This document shows positions 22,101 to 34,100 of a stretch of DNA of 64,000 bases, in pieces. The stretch comes from Alligator mississippiensis (Eukaryota; Chordata; Crocodylia; Alligatoridae): contig NC_081835.1 of assembly GCF_030867095.1 (NCBI RefSeq), positions 18,856,501 through 18,920,500 on the forward strand. Reading direction: 5' to 3'. Within the stretch, counting starts at the first letter, position 1; each line of letters starts with the position of its first letter. Below the pieces are notes generated by a model. The model saw only the letters and a program-made list of their open reading frames with translations. It was not told where the DNA came from and did no database searches. A program made the translations under genes and the position numbers.

Positions 22101-25100
22101 AGGAGAACAAGAATAGGAAATTCAAATAGAAGTGAGCTCGTATTGCTGCAAGTAGTAACAGGGGTTTTGAGAGGCTCCACTGCGGATGGGGGTTAGTCTG
22201 AAAATGAGCTTGTAAAAGCTGTACCCTGCTGGAGGGAGTCACATAAGCAGTTGTGGACAAGGCTGGGAATGCCAGCATAGCAGGGGGAACAAGGAGACAA
22301 TATGAAGCTTGAGACGGAGGCAGAGGGGCAGGTTCCTGCAAAGTGCTGATGGTCCTTACAAGAAGCTTAAAGTACTTCAGTAGCAGACAGAGGGAGAGCA
22401 ACATGATCAAAGTGATGAACACAGAAAATGTCTTGAACATTGTTGTGCAGATGGAAGGGGGCAATGGATGTTGCAGCAGGCTGTAACAGGAGCTTGAATA
22501 ACAAACTTGTCTGCAGAGTGGACAGAAAAGCCTGGTTCTTGGTGAGGCTGAAGAGGAAGAAGGGGCAGGATTTGATGCAGCCTGGATGTGTGAGGCAAGG
22601 GGGAAAGAGGCTTCAGCTATAACTCTTTGTGATAATACACTTTTAACCCTCTGTCACTTATGATAGGGAAGCTGGAAGTAGGCAGGAGAAGGAAGGAATT
22701 CTGTTTTAGCCATGGGCAGTCAGTTGCTTATAGATAAGTGCTGGGCTTCAGTGGGTGTGGCAGAATTTGGAGATGCCCGTGTAAACCATCTAGCTTGCTT
22801 AGCGATCTTGGCCCCCCGCCATTCAGTGGGTTCAAGTCCACCAACAGAACCGTGAGTCAGAGCCAGCAACACTGTGGAGGCAGACCACCCTGCGAGAGCT
22901 GCTGTCCTTTCCAGCCATCTCTGCCGGATGGCCGACTAGAAATTAAAGGTCCTGTGGTAGAATTGCAATGACTCCTAAACGAAGCCAAAGTTGCATCTTG
23001 CAGAATGGAAAACATGACCTAATGGGTGGCAAGAATGAAGTTATAACTTCATATTTTTCTTCTCTTCCAGGTACCTTCTTGAACAGAGAGATGTGGAAAT
23101 AAATGTCCGGGATAAATGGGACAGTACACCTCTGTGAGTATCATGGCCTTGAGTGCTGTTCAGGTAGAGGGGAAGTTGGGAGAGAATGTGTCAGAAACCT
23201 CTGGGAACCTGTCTGGTTTGAGGCTCTGCTGAATACCTTTTTTATCCCAGGTGGACTTTCTGTGTACCAGGTGCCCTCTTATCTAGCCACTGAACTAGCA
23301 GTAAAATAACATGTAGGAGAGTGCCAGAAGAATCCCAAGGCAGGTGCTGGGAATGCTGCCCCACCTCTGGGAGGGGTATGGTGTACAGCTCAGGGGCGTG
23401 GAACAGGAAACAAGGAATCCCGCGTCTCTCTGAGAAGGGTGATGTGAGCTCTGTGTCCATATAGGCTGATTCCAAAAATGTTCTCAAGATCTTCAGTATA
23501 TTTTGAATGTTTGACTCGCTCCCAGGCAGCCTTTTTGTGGGGGTGGGAGTAATTGAAAATCCCTATAAAATGTCCCTTTCTTATGAGAGGCAAGGGCTTT
23601 TTTTGTGATCTCTTATTGGACCAGCTGTGTAGTTGGAAGAGATGTTGGATAAGTTTTTTGGTTATAAAGCAGCCTTCAGGTCTGAGAAGGAAGCAGACAC
23701 GAGTTGGGTGGTCTTGTATAAGGACTTTTCCATATGAGCCAGTTGTATCTATTTGTAATATTTAGCTTTTTCTTCCTGCAGTGGAAAGGTAGGGGCTTGT
23801 TATAAGGCCTAAAGAATATTTGTAGAGCAACTTGGGACATTTGAATAAAGAGTTGTTATGGAAGTATTATGGGCTTTATTGTGGAAAGAAGCAAATAGGA
23901 AAATTTAAATCCATCCTAAATCAGAATTTGGGATGTGGGCTTACTGTACATCTCTGCTTTTTGAGATGGAGGTTAGAGAACTCTTGGTGTGCAGTGAAGG
24001 CAGTATGTCTGTAGGAGAAAGGTCTGGGAAGAGGAATAGAAATATTTAGTTGTACCCAAAATAAACCAGTATAAAATTACGAACTGAGCTGCTGAATAAG
24101 GGGTAGGATGCTGCAGTGCACCCTCAGCAGGGCCCAGAAGCACGAGGAATAGAACCTGCTCACTGTGTGGTGTCTACATTGCTGTAACCATCCCAAAAGG
24201 AGCCATTTCCAGCCCCCTACTGCTGGAGGGACATGCCTATACAGTGTTGCGGTCTCTGTGGAAGGATAAAACAGTCTTTTGAGGGACCAGGATACATTCT
24301 TAAAGCAATGAAGATCTCACCGCTTGTTTTGGTTCTGACTTTCCTTCTCTCATTAACAGATACTATGCTTGTCTCTGCGGGCATGAGGAGCTTGTACGTT
24401 ATCTTCTAGCCAATGGTAAGAAAAGGAGATGGGCACCCTTTGTGTGTCCTGCACCCTGCACCCTTTGTGTGTCCATCCCATTTACAATTCTTTGCTCACG
24501 CTGCTCTGTAGCTACTTACAAAGTCTCTGTCTCTTAACCGGTCTCAACAGATGACAGGTGATGCTCTTGGGTATAGCTGGATGGTACACCATTTCAAAAG
24601 GGGTGGGGAGCCTTGCTTCTTTGGAATGCACGTCAGCTGGACCAGTGTGACTGTTTTGTCTGTCTGCTTCTGTGCTGATGTAACTAAACCTGAACTGAAT
24701 ATGCTTAAAATAATGGCAGCTTAGCTATGCTCACAGCTGGTATAAGAATGGACAGACAGAATAGTTACATCAGTTTAGCAGGATCTGCAGTAAAACCTAA
24801 AACTGATGTAACTGTTTTGTCTGTCTATACCCATGATCAAACCTCTGATTGCAAAACTTAGACTGCTGTGGAACTCCATAGTTGCACTGGACCTACTGAC
24901 AGTGTCCCCCTTTCTAAACCACACGCCTCTAGAAGGAGAGCTTCTTTCTTTGGTCACTCCATGGCATACATGAGCCCAAGGCTGCAGTGATGGCTAACAT
25001 TAGTTATAGCAATTTGCAGGGATTCAGTGCTAAAATGGATAGTCGGAGCTGCATCTTAGTGAATCACTTAAGTAGAACTTGATTTCCTGCTTCCTTGTGC

Positions 25101-28100
25101 TTTTCTCGTTTTGGTGGAGTCATGCTCCATAGGCAGGGCTTGAGGATGAACAACAAAGGCTTTATTGAAAACAGCCAAGAATTTCCTGTTGGTGTCTGGT
25201 TTCTCTGTCAAAGTGACTGTCTTCAGTTCTCAGCTCCAGTATTTGGCAAGGGGCTGTTAGCACCCCTCATTCTGGCAGAGAGACCAGAGTATCTAAACCC
25301 TTGGATGTATTTCAGCAGGTGATGTGCTTCTGTACACTGGAGCAGTCACTTGCTTTTTATTGTCTATTTTGGAATCTTACTGGTTCCCTATAAACTTTCT
25401 TTTTTAAGCAAAACTTTTGCAGCTCTTTAAAGAAGCACCCCTTGCTTTCTGTATAAGCAAAAACCTGGCCTTGTGACTAATTGCACCATTCATACAGTGT
25501 GTTTCTTCCTCCTTGACTCTTTGGGAGACCTGCCAGGGCTGCGGCTCAGAACTTCTTGATATGGGAGATCTGATTTAATTAACTGTAGTTACTTCATGAA
25601 GGCTTGAGTTATGGGAGGTCATACTCAGTGCATATGTGGGTAGGGAAGTTTATTTTAGTGGCTGAATGCCAATTGCCATCAGCTGTAGTTACTTCCTATT
25701 ATCTAGTTGGGGAGCCACTCTTTTGGGTACTGTGCAGTGTTACCTGTGTCTTATGGTATTTACATCTGTCATTATTTTGCAGGTGCAAAATGTGAAGCTA
25801 ACACTTTTGATGGTGAGCGTTGCTTGTATGGGGCTTTGAGTGATGCGATCCGCCGGCTCTTGAAGGAGTACAAGCAGATCACGGCCAAGTGCATGAAGAG
25901 AGATTACTATGATGTCTTTCTGCAGCGGTAAGGCTATGGGACAGCTCCAGAGGCAATGCATTTCAGGATCCCAGTCTGCATGTCAGCTAGGACTCACTCT
26001 TGAGCCTGCTCTTCAGGAGCTGCTTACAGATATGAAAAAAACAAAAACCCAGTACTTTACTTTAAGCTTAGCACACCCCCACACTGAATGCAATGCCCAG
26101 AAGAGGCATTATGTTAGTTTGACATGGCTCACCCAACGCCAGTATAGGTCACATGCTTCAGCTGGGCTTTTTGGCCCTTTTATCTAATAGCTGATTGAAT
26201 TGGCTTTAGATAAAAGTACCAAAAAGCCCCACTGAAATGCATGATCCATACTGATGCTGGGGAGCCAGGTTGAACCAACATGCTTCCTCTTCTGGTAAAG
26301 CACTGTTTTGTTTTTTTTCACATCTGTCAGCAGCCAGGCAGGCTAACAAGCTCCACCTCGATTTGTTATGTATTGTTTAAAAATAGGCAGATTTGTTTGC
26401 ACCCCAGGAGACCGTTTTCCACATATTACTGAGGGTTTAAACAACAGATGCCCACTTAGGCACTTGCACAAACCTGTGGCCAGTGAACATGTAACATGCA
26501 AAGCACTTGATTGACAAAACAGTTTTCATCAGCTTGCCAAGAAATGCATCCCCCAGCTGAAGGTGACATCAGAGCTAGGTGCTCAGCCCTTCCTCAGAAA
26601 TCTGGTTCCTTTAAGATGTCTTGTGTAAGGCATGGAAAATTGGTGATAGCTTTTTGAAATTCTTGACAGAAAGCTGAAAACTATGCCCACCCAAACACAG
26701 CTTTTTTGAACTTAGAAATAATTCTTTAATGTTTTTACTCAAATGTCCAAAGAATCTAAGTCTTGGCCTCAGTAAGGGAAACATGAGAAAATTTTAGGGG
26801 TGCACCGATAGAGATTTTTGGGGTGATACCGATAGCCAATTTTTAAGGAGGCATATCGGCTGATACTGATCCGATTTCGGATACCAGCCCAGCAGCTTGG
26901 AGAGTTGCATGCCGCTGGTAAGTCTGGTGTGGTGAAAGGGGAGGGAAAGGGTTTGGGGGGGCAGATCAAGGCCCCTGCGGTGAGGGAGGAGTGGGTCAGG
27001 GGCTGAGGCAAGAGCTGCCCAGCCGGAGCGGGACGGGATAGAGTCATGGCTCATCTGGGGGGCTGGGAGCAGCTCCTGCCACTGTGTGCTGCTTGTCCAG
27101 GAGCCACTGGTCCAGTGCTCACCCGCTTGTCCAGCAGCTCCCACCACTTGTCCAGGAGGGCGTGTGCCCCCAGATCTGCATGGGGCATGGCAGGCTAGGG
27201 CCGGGGCTGCGCAGGGTTCTTCCTGGCCTGCCCCACCCCACGCAGATCCAGGGGCACGCCTCCCATGCCCTCCTGGACAAGTGGTGGGAGCAGAGGTGGA
27301 AGCCGCCAGGCAAGTGGGCGAGCGCCGGACCAGCGGCTCCCAGACGAGCAGTGCGCAGTGGTGGGAGCTGCCCCTGTCATGCCCCCTGGATGAGCCACGG
27401 CTCCGTCCCATGCCTGCTCCACCCCAGCTGGGCAGCACTTGTCCCAGCCCTAGCCCCACTTCTCCCTCATCGTGCGGGCCTTGATCTTCATAGTTTCACA
27501 GTAGCTAGGGTCAGGAGGGACCTGAACGGATCATCTAGCCTGACCCCCTGCCACAGGCAGGAATGAATGCTGGGTTCACAAGACCCCAGACAGGTGATCA
27601 TCCAACCTCCTCTTGAATTTGCCCAAGGTAGGGGCGAGGACCACTTCCCTGGGAAGTTGGTTCCAGATTTTGGCCACCCTAACTGTAAAATATTGCCTTC
27701 TGATCTCCAACCTAAACCTATTCTCCATCAGCTTATGCCTATTGTTCCTCATCACCCCAGGTGGTGCTGGGGAGAAAAGAGCTCTGCCTATTTGCTGTTG
27801 ATCCCCCTGATGAGCTTGTAGGCAGCCACCAGGTCCCCCCTCAGCCTCCTCTTGCTGAGGCTGAACAGCTTCAGGTCCTTCAGTCTCTCCTCGTAGGGCC
27901 TGTCCTGCTGCCCTCTCACCAAGTGGGTGGGCCTCCTCTGAACTCTCTCCAGGCTGGCCACATCCCTTTTGAAGTGCGGCGCCCAGTACTGGACGCAGTA
28001 CTCCAACTGCGGCCTGACCAAAGTCGCATAGAGGGGGAGTATCACCTCTCTGGACCTGCTTGAGATGCTTGTCCAGGAGCCGCTGGTCCAGTGCTCGCCC

Positions 28101-31100
28101 GCTTGTCCAGCAGCTCTCACCGCTGCTCCCACCACTTGTCCAGGAGGGCGTGTGCCCCCAGATCTTCATGGGGCATGGTGGGCTGGGGCCGGGGCTCCAC
28201 AGGGTTCTTCCTGGCCTGCCCCACCCCACGCAGACCCAGGGGCACGCCTCCCATACTCTCCTGGACAAGTGGTGGGAGCAGTGGCGGAAGCCGCCAGGTG
28301 AGTGGGCGAGCGCCAGACCAGCGGCTCCCAGATGAGCAGTGCGCAGTGGTGGGAGCTGCCCCTATCTGCCTCCTCACACCCCTTTCCTCCCCCCTCCCCT
28401 TCCACCACACCAGACTTGCCAGCTGCACGCAGCTCTTTAAGTTGCCAGGCTGTGGTCCTTGCTGCCTGTGCTGTGCCATGGCTTTGTACATGCACTGGCA
28501 TTTATTGGCCAAATTATCAGCCACATCAGGCTGATTTCTGATATGATCTTTATATCAGTGCCAATCCAATATTGGACCGATGTATCAGTGCACCTCTAGA
28601 AAATTTAGCTTAAAAATTGAAAGCTGCAAAGCTCTAAGCACCTGAAGAAAACCCCTTTAGATGGACGTGTGCACATATCTTTTGTTCATCGTCATTCCAC
28701 CTTTGCAATTACCCCACCCACGTGCTGCTGTACTTTTTTCCTTCTTTGCTTCAGAGTAAGCAAACTAATGGCATCATTTAGGCCTGGTTTAATTTGCTTA
28801 CTAAAATCTAGAATTACAGAATGCTTAGGGAGCTGGGTGGTGTTGGGTTTGACAGCAAGGCTTTATCAGTGCGAGCTTGGTTGGCTGTATGTGGGAGGAA
28901 TAGGAAAACCACAGGTGAGTTATAGTAGTCCCTGCAATCAAGTAGTAATTAATTGGGAAAAAAATGACTGCACTGTCATGCATTCTATATGTCACATACT
29001 GTACAGAAGAGAGAGAAAATACTGGAGTTTTAAAATCTCTTTTTATGGCAACGTATTATGTATTTGCTTGTAAAACCTTCGTTACCAATGTGTAGAACTC
29101 AGAATAGCCATAAATGTCTCAAAAGTAACCTAAAACAACTCAATAATCCACCATGTAACCAAGTTGGTATCTATGAAACCTGGAAATACGTGGCTGTAAT
29201 TGGAAGTAGAGACTTACCCTCCGTATTATGAAGTGACTGTTTCTCAGGAAGTGAGGCATTGGGGATAGGGGTGCAGGACAGAGGGTCGGATAGCCTGGTT
29301 GTTTGTGCATAGCAAAGCATTGTTAAGCAAGTAGCCTTTTACAAGGTGGATTTCCCTGTAGCATTTGCAACACAGATGGTGCAATGTCAACCTCATGCAG
29401 AGGAACCAGAGTGCAGCTGGCTGTTGTCCACTTTCATTTTCCAAACAGCTAACAAAAACATAACGCATGGTACTGAGAGGAAAAAGAGAGATTTTTGGAA
29501 ACAAAATGTTGGTTTCTCCTTAGGAGAGGCATTAGATGAAGGAACAGTCTGGTGGGTAGGATGCTAGTATAGGGCATAATAGACCAGGGTTCAAGAGGCT
29601 TCTCTGCATAAGTTTTGACCTGACCTTGGGCAAGTCACTTTACTTCTCTGTCTCAGTCCCTATCTGTAAAGTGGAAATTGCAGCAATTTTGTACTTCTGG
29701 GGGGCACTAGGAGGATAGAGAGACACTATAGGGTGTGAGGCTCTTGGATGATAGCAGCCATCGATGTCAACTTTTCTCATATCCTGTGAAATCGATTTTA
29801 AGGAACAAGCTGTTTACGAATTGCCTTTTAACTTTGTGTCCACAAGCTCATCCTTCACCTTCTGGGTTTCTCTCTGAACTCTTCTTTCTCATTCTGTGGC
29901 TGCCCTAACATGTGATTTCATTGCCCTTCCTTACCCCCATCTCCCACTGTTTCTCATGCAGGCTTCTGGAGCAGGGTTACCAGAGTGACATTGTCTTCAT
30001 CGTGCATGGGAAATCTTTCTGTGCCCATCGTTGCATCCTCAGTGCCCGTAGCGCCTACTTTGCTGAAATGTTCGAGACTAAGTGGAAAGGGAAGAACATG
30101 ATCGCGCTAAAGCACCCGCTGGTGAGGAGAACTGCCTGTGGGCTATTTTCTCCTTGGGGAACGTGAGTTTGAGGGGTAATGTCAATTGCTGATACCATGT
30201 CAGACAGAACTGTTCCAGATACAGTTCTGAGGGAGAGGGGTCAGTTGCTTCTTTCATCTGCATTGCCCCCTACTCAGAGATAACAAAGGTGTAGACCTTG
30301 TATGGTCAGATTCCTCTCCTGTCGCCCCTTTTGTGGTTCAAATGCAGCTCAGAACAGTAGCCGTGACTAACTGAGAGCTGTCACCCTCTGCCAGCTGTTA
30401 GAAGACTGTTACATAAAGTGAATTGGGCCTTTGTCTAATTCCCAGCAGACGGGTGGCTTCTATCATAGAAATCACTACTATAATTGGTTCCCCCTTGCTG
30501 CTTTAATGTGGAAGTCAAAGTCGTCTTTCTTGCATCATTTACCAACACTCTTTAGCCTGTGTTCTGTGGTTCAGCTGTTTGTGTGAAACCTCAGATACTC
30601 CATGGCTGCAAACATGCTTCCTCTTTCTCAGAACGCTCTCTTAATTTTAAGCAACTTCCAGCCTTGGTGCTTTTTATGCTGTAACTTTTAGGTCCTCTTC
30701 TTTTGGGGACCCAGGCTTGGATGTGGGGACCAGTGGGTGACTCAGTGCTTCTCCCCCAGTACTCTGCAGTAGTGAAATGTTACTGCTGTTGTTCGCCTAC
30801 ACACCCATATGCACACAACCACAATGCAGGCCCAGTGTCTTTGCTTGCAACAGATGTTGTTGCTCAGGCCTGTAGTGCAAGATGGAGTGGAATAAAATAG
30901 ATGCTAAGTAATGCACTAAAAAAGCCCTGATTTACACACTTGCTACATAGGGAGCAGGGAAAAAGCTTTTGTAGTAAAACCACTTTTACTCCAGCGGGTG
31001 GAACTTTACAAAGTGGGCATCCCCTCTTCTCTCCTGTGCTTTCTAGAGTCCTTTTCTGGAGCTGGATCCCCCTGGCCTTTACCTTAACACCATCTGGTTG

Positions 31101-34100
31101 GTATGGTTAGAAATTCATTTTAATGTGCCAAACTGCTTGTGTAATACGCACATGCTTTTCACGGGTGACCTTTTTCACATCCTATTTTAGATCAACCCAG
31201 CAGCCTTTGGATCTCTCCTGCAGTATCTATACACAGGTAAGTCACTGTTGCTTGCTGTGTATGTGTACATGTATGTATTGGAGTGGAGTAGTCAGCATCT
31301 CTCTACCAAGGCACTGATTGAGCGGCAGAGGCTTGCAGATGAACTTGTTTGGCTAGGATCAATACCATCTCTCATCTGGCAGAGCACTTGCACTCTCCCT
31401 GTCTGTCCAAGTTGGTGTAACGGGCATGCTCCTACTTCCTGGCTGTCATTGGCCTGCCAGTAACTGAGGAGTCACTAAAAGTCAAGTGTGGTAGAGTGGC
31501 CAGCTGCAGAGAAGCACACCTGAGCTAGTTTCAGAAATAATGTTTCCCATGGAGGCTGGTGATCTCGTAAACTGAGGAACAGCCAAGTTCTCTGTAGGAA
31601 TTTCCGAGCTGGGAAACCTGCCTGTCATAGGTTGCTGAATGATTTGACTGTTATCTGTTAAGGTCTTTCCTCAGCAGAATTTGTTTTTAAACCTTGAGGC
31701 TATTATATGGCCATTACCAAGTATACAACATTCTGTAATCTAGACCAGTGGTTCTCAACCTTTTTTGTACCAGGACCCATTTGTAAATATCAATGGCCAG
31801 TCCTGACCCAGTGCCTCTCACTCCCAACCTGCCGTCCCTCTGCCCCCAACCCCGCAGTGTGTTGGGGGGAGGCGTGTGGGGCATGGGGGGCCCCAAGCAA
31901 CCCCTTGCAGGCTGGAACTCTGCCAGCCTGCAAGGGCAAAGCCACAATTTCCCACATTTTTCTCCTTTAAAGGGAAATCCATTGTTAAAATTAGTTGATC
32001 CATTGTTAAAGTTTGTTCGCAACCCTTTCATATATCCTTGTGACCCACTTTTTGGTTGCAACCCACAGGTTGAGAAATGCTATTCTAGGCAGTGTAGTGT
32101 AGTACTCCCTCTGGCCAGAGAGTGGTGCCCCAGGCTAAATTGATACACGCTGTATTGGAAAAATTTCTAGGGCACTGTTTTTTTCCATTGGAAAAGTGGT
32201 TTATCTCCTTAGGGTTAGTTTAAGTAAATTGAATGCTGATGAAAGTGCATGAGACCTGAACTCCTTTCTCACCCATAGACGAATAGATTACAGCCCCACA
32301 ACTCTGTTCTGGAAAGCATCCATTGTCACTCATGAAACTGAAATTTGTCATCCAAGAGTTTCTCTGCTGTGATTAGCAACCAGGGGTTATGGGCACCTGT
32401 CCTTGGTACTGAATTAAGAATAGCACAACCTGGTTTGTATTGGTCACTTAGCAGTCAGCAGCTAGTGGTGAGTCTTATGTGCCTGGGCTCAGTTCACGCC
32501 AGTGGTCCAGAGCTGAGAGTGTGTGACCAGTTTGTTGATCCAAGCAGTCTCTCTAGGTTGGCTGTTCTCACATAAGTGTGTAAATGGTGACTGGTGCAAG
32601 GCGAAGAAGTTCACTGATAGTAACTCTGTATTGCTCTCTGGCAGGTGGACTAGACCTTGACGTTGAATACGTGAGCGACTGCAAGAGACTGGCCAAGCAG
32701 TGTCGGCTGCAGGATCTCATTGAGGATTTGGAGACCAAGTGTAAAAAGGTCTATGAATTTGGTGAGCAACTTTTCTGACTGCTGCCTTCTGTGTGTTTCA
32801 TTTTTGGGAGGAAGAGGGGAGCTTGACAAGTGATGTTATACCCACTGTGCACCTGGAGCATTCAGGGGTGCGAGCGTTTGTTGTGAATGACGCATAGAAC
32901 TACTATTGTAAGGACAGCTTTTTAGATAGAGGCTCTGTAAGGCGTAACTTGTGTGCCATGTAGATTGGTGGAGAGTTGCAATGCTTTGTGTGTGTGTTCA
33001 GTGGAAAAGTCAGATGACTTAGGCTCAAAATTCAATTTTTGTGTGTGGAGATGGATGCAAAAATATTTACGTGTTCTTGTCTTTTTTTGAATATATGCAT
33101 ATATACACATGACCTTAAGATAGGAAATATTTCCATGCGTTTTTAAAAACAACTTGCTACAAGCAGCTGCCTGGGTTTTGAATGTTTTTCTGAGTGTTCA
33201 ATCTCCCTGGGCTATTGGGTGAGAACGAGCAGGGGGCATGCCGGTCTTCCAGCTACGAGTACACCGTGGTTAAATGTCCATCTTCATTGCTGGAACTAAA
33301 TGAAGCATAGAAAATGATCAGACAGGACAAATATGGCAGAGTGAAGTAAATTGAAAAATGACCTCCTTTCGGATGTAGTAACTTGGCAAACGAGTTAGGC
33401 AGTAAGGAAACCCGCAGCTTGAGAATGCATGGGGGTACATGGTCCTCTCACTCTCACTTGGTGCCTCCTTTGCCTTCAGTGCAGCTGCCACTGGGGAGAG
33501 AGAAGAATCTGGCCCATAGCTTCTTGGTTACATGCTTCTTTCATCAGATGGCAGCTATATCTGCTCTACTGTTTTGCTTTGCCTGAATCTTAATGGTGGA
33601 TTTAGATTTTGTGCTCTAAAATCATCTACTAGAAGGTTCTTGGGTAATGAGCTGTGTTTTAAAACCTTTTTTTTTTCTGTTGTTGTATGCGTTAGTATTC
33701 ACATGCATCTACATATGTAGAAAATAAATTGCTCTGGTGCTCGTTACAAACTGCACAAGAACATTTTCTGCTGGGGAAAGGGGTAGTCCGGTGGTTCTCA
33801 ACTCTGTTAGGCTTGAGTCACCCCTTGGAAAATGCCAGCCTTTTGCTTTTGCTTGATTTTGGGGCGGGGGGGGGTTGTTTTTTTGTTTTGTTTTGGACTA
33901 TGGGAACATAACAGAGCAATTTTTGTGTTGCAAAGCACTCTAATCATAACAGGTCAGAATGTTTTTGACACTGTGGATTCCCATTTGAAGTCTCTGGGTT
34001 TATCTTGTGAACCATGTAGGAGTTTGCACACCTAACAGTGTTAATATTACATGGCATGCCTAAAAGGATCTTGTGGCACTCCAGGGTGCTGCATCCCCCC

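Larger units (their letters stand above)
19187..23070 (+). other. ABTB1 intron 1
   Basis: 3884 bp. It begins inside the CpG island with a G-quadruplex motif and contains hAT MITEs at 19780-20045 and 21538-21831 and a MIR-like element at 20985-21180. No further exon seen. Confidence 0.85.
26795..28598. mobile_element. Palindromic non-autonomous hAT-like element with internal CR1
   Basis: The ends taggggtgcaccgata and tatcagtgcacctcta are inverted copies (14 of 16), and the element is flanked by the perfect 8-bp duplication GAAAATTT (26787-26794 and 28599-28606), the hAT signature. Its interior folds back: gccgctggtaagtctggtgt near 26911 against its complement near 28410, and gatcaaggcccctgcggtga near 26966 against its complement ending near 27485. 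A ~300-bp GC-rich block (27086-27370) is repeated at 28066-28370 on either side of a CR1 fragment. No transposase is encoded; the long open frames are by-products of high GC. Confidence 0.85.
25928..29961 (+). other. ABTB1 intron 4
   Basis: 4034 bp, nearly half occupied by one palindromic hAT-like element with a CR1 fragment (26795-28598). Also a hairpin MITE at 26097-26295 and a MIR-like element at 29580-29755. Confidence 0.85.

Noticed and set aside
26794-28534. Several open frames of 100-230 codons that might look like a gene cluster.
   Set aside because: They lie inside the palindromic hAT-like element and its CR1 fragment and repeat the same Trp/Pro/Gly-rich translations.
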